Under the pieces are notes generated by a model that did not search any database, was not told where the DNA came from, and saw only the letters and a program-made list of their open reading frames with translations. The translations under genes were made by a program, and so were the position numbers. A DNA stretch of 64,000 bases from Streptomyces sp. P9-A4 (GTDB taxonomy: Bacteria; Actinomycetota; Actinomycetes; Streptomycetales; Streptomycetaceae), in NCBI RefSeq assembly GCF_036634195.1, contig NZ_JAZIFY010000001.1, forward strand, positions 5,342,501 through 5,406,500, written 5' to 3'. Below, one piece after another: positions 40,563 through 48,730 of this stretch. Each line of letters starts with the position of its first letter. The stretch's first letter is position 1.

Positions 40563-42488
40563 TCAGCGGCGCAGGACCGGGGCCGCGATGACCCCGCTGC
40601 CCTCGTCGGTGCAGGTCTCCTCGACCTTGAGGCGCAGCCGCAGCGCCCCTTCGATCTTCAGCGTCTTCTTGATCGGCTTGCCCAGGTCGACGGTCTCGTT
40701 GAAGAGGGCGGGCTGGTCGTCCACGGAGACGATGACGCGGGCGGACTCGATGTTCGATCCGTCGTCGATGCCGGCGGTGAAGTCGAACCACGACCACTCG
40801 CGGTTGAGGTCGTACTCGACGTAGGCGCCGTTGTAGCAGTCGCCGATGAGGGCGGCTCCGTACTCCTTGGTGTCGATCTTCGCGGTGCCGACGCTGAACC
40901 TGTCGGGTTCGCTGACGGAGGCGAGCGTGGTCAGGTCGGCGGTGGGCGCGTCCGGCACGGTCCCGGGGTCGTCGGTCGGGCTCGCCGACTCCTCAGGGTC
41001 GGCGGTCGCCGTGTCGGAAGGCGCGTCGGTCGTCGGCTCCTCGGTGGTGGGCTCGGCCGAGGGCTCCGTGGTGACGGTGGCGGAGGGCGTGCCGCCCTTG
41101 CCCTCGTCGCCCTTGCCGCCCTTGTCGTCCTTGTCGCCGAGCAGCTGGACGCCGATCACCGCGAGGACGGCGACCACCAGGACCCCTGCCACGGCCCCGA
41201 TGAGCGGGGCCTTGCCGCGGCGGCGCGGCTCGGGTGCCGGGGGAGCCGTGGTCGCGGCCCCGGAGGACGCCGAGGGAGGCGCCGGCGGTCCGAAGCCGGG
41301 TGTGGCGACGGTGGGCGGCTCGGCGGTCGGCCGCGCTTCTGCGGGCCGCGCGCTCGCGATGTGCTGCGGGGCCACGGGAGAGGGCGCCGGCGGGGTCACC
41401 GGCTGGGCCACCGGCGGGGTCGCGGCGGCCGGCGGTGGTGTCGCGGGCGGTGGCGGCGTCGCGGGCTTCTCCGGCGCGGCCGACGGCGGGACGGGCGGGG
41501 CGGCCGACGGTGCGACCACTGGCGCGACCGGCGGCGCGGCCGGTACCGCGTCCGCGACCGTCGCCGGCCGGGAGGTCGTCGTGGACACCACCCCGTGCCG
41601 TACGTCCTTCACCCAGGCCGACAGGGAGAGCGGGCGCCGGTCCGCGTCGGCCGCGGCGATGCTCAGCACCCGTTCCCGCTGCTCCTCCGGCAGCCCCGCG
41701 ATCTGCGGCAGCGCGCCGAGCGCGCCCACCAGCTGTTCGGGGGCGGGGGGCGGGGACTGGCCGCTGAGCAGGAAGTACGCGATGGCGCCGAAGGCGTAGC
41801 GGTCGGTGCCCGGGGTGCGCTTGCCCTCGAAGATCTCCGGGGCCGCGTAGCCGGGGGTGAACCACACCTCGGCGGTCTCGTGGTCCGCCGTCAGCTTGCT
41901 CAGGCCGAAGTCGACGAGCGTGGCCTGGCCGTGTTCGTCGACCATGACGTTGCCCGGCGACAGGTCGCCGTGGACGACCATGCGCCCGGACGGGGTGGCC
42001 TTTCCGGAGTGCAGCCAGTCGAGGACGTCGGCGAGCTGTGCCAGGGTCCGCATGACCTCGCGCCGCTCGCCGGGCGTGGTCAGGGTGCGTTCGGCCCGCC
42101 AGTCGCGCAGGTCGAGTCCGTCGACGTGGTTCATGACGAGCACCAGGGCCCGGCCGGTGATCGTCCCGGACTCGCCGGGCCGGTGGATCGGCGGCCCCTG
42201 GAAGTGCTCGCGCACGCCGACGACACCGGGCCGGTGGACGAAGCGCAGCAGCTCGGCCTGCTCGTTCCACTTCTGGCTGATCCGCTCGAAGACCTCGGGC
42301 GTGATCGTCGTCTTGGAGTCGAGGACCTTGACGACGACCGGCTCGGTGCCGCCGGCCAGCTCGATCTCCGCGAGATAGAGCACGGCCTCGCCACCCCGCC
42401 CGATGGACCGCAGGAGCCGGTACCGGTCGGGCGTGGAGTCGGGGCCGATGTGATGTTCCGTGTTGCTCAAGTTCCCCCCAGGCGCCAA
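40563..42488 (-). CDS. Membrane serine/threonine protein kinase-like protein
   Basis: The roughly 641-residue protein has a kinase domain (residues about 22-290) with glycine-rich loop IGRGGEAVLYLAE, beta-3 lysine VVVKVLD, catalytic loop VVHGDLSPGNVM (usual HRDLKPEN, so Ser stands in place of the usual Lys) and VDFGLSK. Then come a long Pro/Ala-rich linker, one membrane helix (APLIGAVAGVLVVAVLAVIG, about 425-445), an acidic Thr/Glu-rich stretch and an external C-terminal beta domain. The start is not certain: the frame opens at TTG 42488, and TTG 42470 lies close behind GGGGGGAAC. It faces gatB and is followed upstream by a putative immune-signalling gene set. Confidence 0.82.
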   Translation of the reverse strand: MAPGGNLSNTEHHIGPDSTPDRYRLLRSIGRGGEAVLYLAEIELAGGTEPVVVKVLDSKTTITPEVFERISQKWNEQAELLRFVHRPGVVGVREHFQGPPIHRPGESGTITGRALVLVMNHVDGLDLRDWRAERTLTTPGERREVMRTLAQLADVLDWLHSGKATPSGRMVVHGDLSPGNVMVDEHGQATLVDFGLSKLTADHETAEVWFTPGYAAPEIFEGKRTPGTDRYAFGAIAYFLLSGQSPPPAPEQLVGALGALPQIAGLPEEQRERVLSIAAADADRRPLSLSAWVKDVRHGVVSTTTSRPATVADAVPAAPPVAPVVAPSAAPPVPPSAAPEKPATPPPPATPPPAAATPPVAQPVTPPAPSPVAPQHIASARPAEARPTAEPPTVATPGFGPPAPPSASSGAATTAPPAPEPRRRGKAPLIGAVAGVLVVAVLAVIGVQLLGDKDDKGGKGDEGKGGTPSATVTTEPSAEPTTEEPTTDAPSDTATADPEESASPTDDPGTVPDAPTADLTTLASVSEPDRFSVGTAKIDTKEYGAALIGDCYNGAYVEYDLNREWSWFDFTAGIDDGSNIESARVIVSVDDQPALFNETVDLGKPIKKTLKIEGALRLRLKVEETCTDEGSGVIAAPVLRR

Positions 42489-42530
42489 AGAGTGACGGTC
42501 ATTCAGCTTGCCCGTCCGGAGCGGCCCGGG

Positions 42531-43301
42531 TCAACGCGCCGCCGGACGGTCCAGCATGCGCAGACAGCCGTCCCTGGTGCGGCGCAGGTGCCCGAGGAGC
42601 GTCCCGTACGCGGGCGGGTTGTCGGCGGCGGACCGTTCCGCCAGGGCGATCCCCTCGACGACCCGCGCGAGTGCCTCCTCCCAGCGCCCGTCGAGCGCGA
42701 GGAAGCGGCCGAGGTTGTTGAGGACCCGGGCCAGGTCCAAGGTGTACGCGGCGGGGTTCGCTTCGCACGCGGCGCGGTACAGCTCCACGGCGCGCCGGGT
42801 CGCGGCGCGGCCCTCGGAGCGTCGGCCGGCCGCTTCCAGGCATATGCCCAGGTTCGAGAGCGTCTGGGCCAGATCCTCGCGGTGCGGGTCCGGGTGTTCG
42901 GCGTACAGCCGCTCGCGGAGCGAGACGGCTTCCTCGGCTGCGGCCAGGGCCTCGGCCGAGCGGCCCTCGTCCTGGGTCGAGTCGGCGAACCGGGCGGCGA
43001 GGCGCGTCTTGCCCTGCCCGCCGGGCGCGTGCATCCAGCGGACGGCGAGCCGGGGCCCCTCGTCCCGCCAGGCGCGCAGCCCGGCCAGCTCGGCGTCCCG
43101 GCCCGTGAACGGCACGACCTCGAAACGGGAGTTGAGCATCCGGCTCGGTAACTCCCGCAGCCACTCCGGATCGGTGGCGGGCGCCCGGCGCCAGTTCTGC
43201 AGCAGATAGACGGGCGAGTCGTCGCCGTAGACGTGGATGTCGGCGCCGATGACGCCGTACGCGTACCCGGAGTGCGCCGTGACGTGCTGCTCGACGCTCA
43301 C
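42531..43301 (-). CDS. Shortened NLR-like protein: amyloid-type N-terminal motif, P-loop, TPRs, NB-ARC largely missing
   Basis: The 256-residue product has an N-terminal segment TAHSGYAYGVIGADIHVYG that resembles bacterial amyloid signalling sequences, then WLRELPSRMLNSRFEVVPFTGR and a Walker A APGGQGKTRLAARFAD (about 93-108) of a Streptomyces NB-ARC protein. Immediately after the P-loop the sequence becomes TPR: GRSAEALAAAEEAVSLRERL and two more units to the end. The several-hundred-residue NB-ARC body expected after the P-loop is absent, in frame. It looks like an internal deletion of a once larger STAND/NLR protein. It begins 3 bp after the stop of the next gene, with which it shares the amyloid-like motif. 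Confidence 0.65.
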   Translation of the reverse strand: MSVEQHVTAHSGYAYGVIGADIHVYGDDSPVYLLQNWRRAPATDPEWLRELPSRMLNSRFEVVPFTGRDAELAGLRAWRDEGPRLAVRWMHAPGGQGKTRLAARFADSTQDEGRSAEALAAAEEAVSLRERLYAEHPDPHREDLAQTLSNLGICLEAAGRRSEGRAATRRAVELYRAACEANPAAYTLDLARVLNNLGRFLALDGRWEEALARVVEGIALAERSAADNPPAYGTLLGHLRRTRDGCLRMLDRPAAR

Positions 43302-43304
43302 GGG

Positions 43305-43709
43305 TCACGCGTCCGGACGGGGCTCGGAACCCTGGTGGAAGAAGACGTTCCCGTGCTGGACGCCGATGACGCGGCCGTTGTCGTGGGCGGTGTTGTGCTG
43401 CACGGAGTGCTGCCCGCGCGGGGCGTCCCGTATCAGGGCGCGCAGCTCGTCGGCGTACTCCGGGTGCTCGGCGAGAAGGGCGCTCAGCCGCAGCGCCCAG
43501 GCGGGCACGAGCGCCTGCCGCGCCCCGTCGGCGTCCTCGGCCCCGGCGACGAGCGCGGCGTCCTCCTCAAGCCGCCCCTCGACCTCCGCCCGCCCCCGGA
43601 ACAGCCGGACGACCCCGTCCCGGGTGGCCTGCCAGGCATCGGTGGCCATGGCGGCGACGACGGCCCCGCCACCGGCGGCGGCCAGTGCGGTCAGCGACTC
43701 TTCCAGCAT
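43305..43709 (-). CDS. Helical effector-like protein with a C-terminal amyloid-signalling-like motif (Bell-type)
   Basis: The 134-residue product starts MLEESLTALAAAGGGAVVAA, a hydrophobic helix, continues with an amphipathic, charged helical region, and ends with SVQHNTAHDNGRVIGVQHGN followed by VFFHQ. That tail has the Gly/Asn/His/Val pattern of BASS motifs, and the N-terminal part resembles the membrane-acting Bell domain found in effectors next to NLR genes. The downstream NLR-like protein begins with a related motif. The ATG at 43709 overlaps the DUF397 gene by 19 bp. Cell-death effector function is inference from the known pairing, not seen directly. Confidence 0.6.
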   Translation of the reverse strand: MLEESLTALAAAGGGAVVAAMATDAWQATRDGVVRLFRGRAEVEGRLEEDAALVAGAEDADGARQALVPAWALRLSALLAEHPEYADELRALIRDAPRGQHSVQHNTAHDNGRVIGVQHGNVFFHQGSEPRPDA

Positions 43710-43936
43710 GTGAACTCGCTCCAGGCGGCGGGGGAGACGGTGAACACGGGGCTTCCGTCGGCGAGCTTGGAGTCCCGGACGTGGACGGCGGCGGGGTGGG
43801 CGGCCACCTCGACGCAGTCGCCGCCCTCGCTGCCGCTGTAGCTCGACTTGCGCCAGTCGTAGGCGACTTCGAGGCAGTCGCCGCCCTCGTCGCTGCTGTA
43901 GCTGGACTTGAACCACGAAAGTGCTGCTGCGCTCAT
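43691..43936 (-). CDS. DUF397 protein with a duplicated first motif
   Basis: The 81-residue product repeats the DUF397 core twice: SWFKSSYSSDEGGDCLEVA and WRKSSYSGSEGGDCVEVA, followed by the rest of the domain (VRDSKLADGSPVFTVSPAAW). Single-copy DUF397 proteins are normally about 60-70 residues and pair with Scr1/WhiJ-type HTH regulators. Its ATG overlaps the regulator's stop (ATGA). Probable small antagonist or partner of the regulator. Confidence 0.88.
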   Translation of the reverse strand: MSAAALSWFKSSYSSDEGGDCLEVAYDWRKSSYSGSEGGDCVEVAAHPAAVHVRDSKLADGSPVFTVSPAAWSEFTCWKSR

Positions 43937-44760
43937 GTCACTCCTGCCAGACGTTCCAGCAGGCCCATGGTGTCCTCGGGCGTCAGGGCCTGTGACCGCA
44001 GCATTCCATACTTGGCCTGGAGGATGCCGACCTCGTCGGGGTCGTCGATGAGGAAGCTCACCCGCTGCCCCTCGATGTAGGCGACGTGCTCGTGGTCGGG
44101 TGTTTCCACGAGCACCATGGGCCCGGCGAGTCCCGCGTGCTTCGTTCGCGACTTCGGGATGATCTGGAGGGCGAGGAAGGGGAGTTCTGCCATCTCGCGC
44201 AGATGGAGGATCTGCCCCCGAAGCACTTCACGTCCGCCGATGGGCTGCTCCAGGATCGATTCGTTCAGGAGGAAGGACATCATCGGCGGCCACGGCGTCT
44301 GCTCGAAGATCCCCTGACGGTCGAGCCGGTCGAGCATCCGGTCCTCCGCTTCCTGCGCGGTGATCGGCGGATACAGGCAGTCGAAGACCGCGCGGGCGTA
44401 TTCCGCGGTCTGGAGCAGACCCGGGACCACCCCGTTCTGGTACGAGCAGAGACTGAGCGCCTGTGCCTCCAGCTCGATGAACTCCTGGACGAACGCCGGG
44501 TACCGCTCCTTCTTCGGCGCCTTCCCGACCGCCACCCCCAGCGCGCCGCCGGTGTTCAGGATGCCGTCCAGCTCACCCGCGAGCCCCAGCCGAAGCGCCC
44601 GGCGCCCCTGCTCGATCGAACCCAGCGTCTCCAGCGCCACGCACGCCTGCGTGGCCAACTGCGGCTGGGTCAGCCCCGCGTGCTTCCGGTAGAGCGCCAC
44701 CAGGGCGCCGACCACTTCCCATGACGGGACCTTCTTCCTGGAGTTCGTACCGCGTTGCAT
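43933..44760 (-). CDS. Scr1/WhiJ-type helix-turn-helix regulator
   Basis: The 275-residue regulator has an N-terminal XRE-like HTH (AGLTQPQLATQACVALETLG, then SIEQGRRAL, about residues 28-57) and the long DUF5753-type C-terminal domain (VPGLLQTAEYARAVFD; LHLREMAELPFLALQIIPKS). It makes a gene triad with the coupled DUF397 gene and a divergent HATPase-type gene, a setup widespread in Streptomyces and tied to development or toxin-antitoxin-like control. A perfect palindrome in the divergent promoter region is the likely operator. Confidence 0.9.
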   Translation of the reverse strand: MQRGTNSRKKVPSWEVVGALVALYRKHAGLTQPQLATQACVALETLGSIEQGRRALRLGLAGELDGILNTGGALGVAVGKAPKKERYPAFVQEFIELEAQALSLCSYQNGVVPGLLQTAEYARAVFDCLYPPITAQEAEDRMLDRLDRQGIFEQTPWPPMMSFLLNESILEQPIGGREVLRGQILHLREMAELPFLALQIIPKSRTKHAGLAGPMVLVETPDHEHVAYIEGQRVSFLIDDPDEVGILQAKYGMLRSQALTPEDTMGLLERLAGVT

Positions 44761-44805
44761 GAGCGGTGCCTTCCCCGCTCCGTACGTACTCGACGCGTTC
44801 CGGAC

Positions 44806-44826
44806 CCGTACAAAGAATTTGTACGG
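44806..44826. promoter_or_regulatory. Perfect inverted repeat, candidate operator of the HTH regulator
   Basis: CCGTACAAA and TTTGTACGG flank a GAA spacer, a 9-bp perfect dyad, in the 113-bp space between the regulator (start 44760) and the divergent HATPase gene (start 44874). The position and symmetry fit an XRE-type binding site controlling both genes. Confidence 0.6.
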
Positions 44827-44873
44827 CTCGATGCCCTGGGGCGCGTGGGGCGCGAGACGCCACCGTGATCACC

Positions 44874-45275
44874 ATGAGCGACCAACTCCCCCTGTACCGC
44901 GAGGCCTTCTACCGCCGCGAACGCCGGTCCGTCCCCCTCGCCCGCGACTTCGCCCGCAAGGCGCTCGCCGACTGGGGACTGGACGCGCGTACGGACGACG
45001 TGCTGGTGTGCGTGAGCGAACTCGCGACCAACGCCCTCCTGCACGGCGTCCCGCCCGGCCGGGGGTACCGCCTCCACCTCTACCTGGAGCGCCCCGGCCC
45101 CCTCCGTGTCGAGGTCCACGACAGCGGCGACGGCACCCCGGCCGTGCGGCGCGGACCGGCCGACGAGTCCGGCCGTGGGCTGCTCCTCGTCGAGGCGCTG
45201 GCCGACCGCTGGGGGGTGGGGGAGCGGAACCCGGGCAAGATCGTATGGTGCGAGTTCGCCCGCACCGCCTTGTGA
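44874..45275 (+). CDS. ATP-binding anti-sigma-factor-like protein (HATPase_c)
   Basis: The 133-residue product has the GHKL pattern of RsbW/SpoIIAB-like proteins: N-box VLVCVSELATNALLHG (about 43-58), G1 box VEVHDSGDGTPAV, and GRGLLLVEALADRWG. Kinase activity on an anti-anti-sigma factor or direct protein binding is typical. It is divergent from the HTH regulator and is the third member of the triad. ATG 44874 is used; an in-frame GTG at 44865 is possible. Confidence 0.88.
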   Translation: MSDQLPLYREAFYRRERRSVPLARDFARKALADWGLDARTDDVLVCVSELATNALLHGVPPGRGYRLHLYLERPGPLRVEVHDSGDGTPAVRRGPADESGRGLLLVEALADRWGVGERNPGKIVWCEFARTAL

Positions 45276-45327
45276 GAGGCTCCACTCCGCTCCGTCGGCC
45301 TTGTCGGAGCGGGGGAGGGAACAGGGC

Positions 45328-46263
45328 ATGTCGGTGGAACCCACGGATTACGTCGCAGGGCTGCGCGCGCAGGCGAGCGATCAGGGACTGGAGGAGGCGC
45401 TGCGGCGCGACCGGACGGCACGGCGCCGGAAGATCGCGCTCGCGGCCGGTGCCGGGGTGCTGCTGCTCGGCGGGTTCGGGTTCTGGCTGAGCGATGTGAC
45501 GGGGGAGCGGCCGGCGTACGAGCCGTACAGCGCGGAGACCCTCCGCGAGGAGATCTGGCCTCTGGAATGGCCGTACACGGAAGACATGCCGTTCCGGAAC
45601 TCGCCCGCTTCCGGCTGGGCGGAGGGGGCCGACGCGATCTACGTCCCCGTGCCCATGGCGTCCGGCGGGCTGCCCGCGAAGGACATCGCCGCCGTGCTGG
45701 AGGACGTGAAGACCCTGCTCGTCGAGACGAACCTCTCGGCGGACACCCTGGCCGGCGCCGAGCCCACGGCGGCGCTCGCCCTGCTCGATCCGCGCGGAGC
45801 CGACGACCCCGTACGGAAGGACCTGGTCACCCGCTTCGACCCCGAGGAGGCGTACCCGGCCGGGAGCGGCATCCGGGTACGGGGCACGATGACCTACCAG
45901 GTCTCGGCGGCGGGGGAGCCGGCGGTGCATGTCGACTACGCCTTCGTCTACCCGCTGGTGCGGGCCGAGGAAGGCCATGACGTGGTCCCCGGCGTCCCCG
46001 AGGTGGCGCGGATCGCCGTACGGCGGCAGTTCACGGTCACGTCGAAGGGCGGGAAGCTCGTCCTGGGCGGCTACGCGAGCGAGGTCGCCAACCACGACTG
46101 CTCGGCGCCGAAGGACGGCTACCTCCACCCCCTCTTCGCCGAGGGCCGGTGGAAGGCGGGCCAGGCGGCCGAGGGGGCCCGCGTCGCCCAGGCCGACCTG
46201 TACGACGAGAAGCGGATCCTCCCGAGCGGCCCCGGCCACTGCGTGATCCCCAGCGGGACCTGA
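45328..46263 (+). CDS. Single-pass membrane-anchored protein of unknown function
   Basis: The 311-residue product has a basic helical N-terminus (residues 1-33), one membrane helix (KIALAAGAGVLLLGGFGFWL, about 35-54) and an external domain with motifs MPFRNSPASGWAEGADAIYV and YEVSAAG-like YQVSAAGEPAVHVDYAFVYP. It ends in a C-terminal segment with two cysteines (NHDCSAPKDG ... GHCVIPSG) that may form a disulfide. I do not recognise a characterised family. The ATG follows GGGGGAGGGAACAGGG, 52 bp after the HATPase gene. Confidence 0.8.
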   Translation: MSVEPTDYVAGLRAQASDQGLEEALRRDRTARRRKIALAAGAGVLLLGGFGFWLSDVTGERPAYEPYSAETLREEIWPLEWPYTEDMPFRNSPASGWAEGADAIYVPVPMASGGLPAKDIAAVLEDVKTLLVETNLSADTLAGAEPTAALALLDPRGADDPVRKDLVTRFDPEEAYPAGSGIRVRGTMTYQVSAAGEPAVHVDYAFVYPLVRAEEGHDVVPGVPEVARIAVRRQFTVTSKGGKLVLGGYASEVANHDCSAPKDGYLHPLFAEGRWKAGQAAEGARVAQADLYDEKRILPSGPGHCVIPSGT

Positions 46264-46455
46264 CGCTCCACCGCGGGTGCGGTGACGCGGTGGCGTGCGT
46301 GGCCGGAAAGCGGTTGGATTTCCGGCGCGTTCTCTTGGACGTTCACCACCGCGCCTCCGCCGGGTCTTCTCCGTGTCATCCCGTCTCACTACCGTCCCCG
46401 GCGTACCAACCAATGGCTCGAAGGCGAACCATTGGCCGTCGACTGGAGGTCGGTC

Positions 46456-48546
46456 TTGTCTTCCGAGATGTCCCGCAGAAGGCTCTTCGCTCTGGGCGGA
46501 GGCGCCCTCGGCGTCGCCGCCGCCGGCTCGTTGCTGCCGCCGTCGTTGCAGGCCGCGATGGCCGCGGAGCCCCCGGCCGGAGGGATGTCGGCGGTCCGGC
46601 ACGTGGTGATCCTGATGCAGGAGAACCGTTCCTTCGACCACTACTTCGGCACCCTCCGCGGCGTCCGCGGATTCGGCGACCGCAATGCCATCGAGCTGCC
46701 CTCCGGCAAGCCGGTGTTCGAGCAGCCCGCCGCGCTCGGCCGGACCGTGCTGCCCTTCCCGATCCGCGGCGCCGCCGAGACCCAGCAGAAGGACCTCCAG
46801 TACATCGGGGCCCTCGACCACTCCTGGAGCGGCGGCGGGAAGGCCTGGCACGGCGGCTGGATGGACGGCTGGGTCTCGGCCAAGACCGCCGCGACCATGG
46901 CGTACTACGACCGCCGGGACATCCCCCTGCACTACGAGCTCGCCGACACCTTCACCGTCTGCGACGCCTACCACTCGTCCGTCCACACCTCGACGAGCCC
47001 CAACCGCAACCACCTCTGGTCCGGCTGGACCGGCTTCGAGGCCGACGGCAGCCGCGCCGTCACCAACGCCGCCTACGACGAGGACACCCACCCCGGCTAC
47101 GGCTGGTCCACCTACGCCGAGCGGCTCGAAGCCGCCGGGCGCAGCTGGAAGACGTACACCGAGTGGGAGAACTTCACCGACAACAACATCGAGTTCTTCA
47201 CCAGCTTCAAGAAGATCGCCCGCAAGGCCCTCGCCGCCACCGGCGGGCACACCTTCATGGAGTCCTTCTACGCCGCCGTCCGCGACACCGAGGACCTCAC
47301 GGAGCGCGCACGCCTCCTCGGTCTCCTGGAGGAGGGCGTCGCCGGACTCACCGCCGCCGAGCGCTCCCTCTTCGAGCGCGGTCTGCGCCGCGTCGAGAGC
47401 GGCACCCTCGCCGACGCCTTCCGCGCCGACGTCGCCGCCGGCACCCTCCCCGAGGTCTCCTACCTGGTGCCCTCCGCGATCGACTCCGAGCACCCCGGCT
47501 CCTCCTCGCCGATCGCCTCCGCGAGCCTCGTCTACAAGGTGCTCGACGCCCTCGGCGCGCACCCGGACGTCTGGCGCCACACCGTCGTCCTGATCAACTA
47601 CGACGAGAACGACGGCTTCTTCGACCACGTGCCGCCGCCGGTGCCGCCGGCCGACAACACGGACGAGCGCTGGAAGGGCCAGCCCACCGGCCTCGGCATC
47701 CGGGTCCCGCTGCTCGTCGTCTCCCCCTGGTCGGTCGGCGGCTACGTCTGCTCCGAGACCTTCGACCACACCTCCGTGATCCGCTTCCTGGAGAAGCTGA
47801 CCGGCATCGACGAGCCCAACATCACCCCCTGGCGCCGGGCCGTCACCGGAGACCTCACCTCCGCCTTCGACTTCCACCGGACCCGCCGCCAGCCGCCCGT
47901 CGAGCGGCCCGGCCCGATCCCGCCCTTCACCGGCCGCTGGCGACCGCAGCCCCCGGCCGTGCAGCGGATGCCGGAGCAGGAGCCCGGGGTCCGCCCCGCG
48001 CGCCCGCTGCCGTACCAGCCGGACGCCTCCGCGACGACCGGAGCGGGTGCCGTGACCGTCGCGCTCGGCAACAAGGGGAAGGCGAGCGCGCACTTCGCCC
48101 TCTACCCGTACGCGGGCGAGTTCGCCGTTCCGCAGCACCAGGACGTCAGGGGTACGGGGGAGTGGACCGTCCCCGTCCCGGGTGATCATTACCGCTTCAC
48201 GATCACCGGCCCCAACGGCTTCCGCCGCGAGTTCGAGGGCCCCGCGACGGGCGGCGCCGAGCTGGCCTCCCGTATCGACCATCATGACCGTGACCTGCAC
48301 CTCACCGTGCGGAACACCGGCCGGGCCCCGGTGACCTTCACCGTCGCGCCGCTCGGATACGTCGACGAGGACGACCTGGCCGACTGGACCCGGACCGTCA
48401 CCGTGAAGCCCGGCAGGACCCGTACCGTCGTGCACTCGGCCGCCGACGCGCACGGCTGGTACGACATCGAGGTGACCGCGCCCGGCGGCTTCCGCCGCCG
48501 CCTCATGGGCCACATCGAGAACGGTCGCCCCAGCGTCTCCGGATGA
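46456..48546 (+). CDS. Phosphocholine-specific phospholipase C, Tat-exported
   Basis: The roughly 696-residue protein starts at TTG 46456, 6 nt after GGAGG (ATG 46468 is the alternative). A twin-arginine signal SRRRLFALGGGALGVAAAG leads the mature enzyme. Catalytic region motifs: HVVILMQENRSFDHYFGTL, VHTSTSPNRNHLWSG, LINYDENDGFFDHV and FDHTSVIRFLEKLTG, all of the phosphoesterase (PlcC/PlcN, acid phosphatase-like) family. Two C-terminal beta domains (from about residue 520 on) are the usual DUF756 repeats. It hydrolyses phosphatidylcholine-type lipids outside the cell. Confidence 0.92.
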   Translation: MSSEMSRRRLFALGGGALGVAAAGSLLPPSLQAAMAAEPPAGGMSAVRHVVILMQENRSFDHYFGTLRGVRGFGDRNAIELPSGKPVFEQPAALGRTVLPFPIRGAAETQQKDLQYIGALDHSWSGGGKAWHGGWMDGWVSAKTAATMAYYDRRDIPLHYELADTFTVCDAYHSSVHTSTSPNRNHLWSGWTGFEADGSRAVTNAAYDEDTHPGYGWSTYAERLEAAGRSWKTYTEWENFTDNNIEFFTSFKKIARKALAATGGHTFMESFYAAVRDTEDLTERARLLGLLEEGVAGLTAAERSLFERGLRRVESGTLADAFRADVAAGTLPEVSYLVPSAIDSEHPGSSSPIASASLVYKVLDALGAHPDVWRHTVVLINYDENDGFFDHVPPPVPPADNTDERWKGQPTGLGIRVPLLVVSPWSVGGYVCSETFDHTSVIRFLEKLTGIDEPNITPWRRAVTGDLTSAFDFHRTRRQPPVERPGPIPPFTGRWRPQPPAVQRMPEQEPGVRPARPLPYQPDASATTGAGAVTVALGNKGKASAHFALYPYAGEFAVPQHQDVRGTGEWTVPVPGDHYRFTITGPNGFRREFEGPATGGAELASRIDHHDRDLHLTVRNTGRAPVTFTVAPLGYVDEDDLADWTRTVTVKPGRTRTVVHSAADAHGWYDIEVTAPGGFRRRLMGHIENGRPSVSG

Positions 48547-48730
48547 CTCCCACGGCGGGTGCGGGGGTGAGCGGACCCCCGGTTCCTCAACCCCCGCCCA
48601 CGCCTGTGAGCATCGACACGAAAGGGACAAACGATCACGTTCGGCTGCCACAGTGGCCCCACGTAGGTCTTGCGTTCTTTTCGGGCGTTCTCCCGTGAAA
48701 GATCCACGAACCACCCAGGGAGCACGTCCT

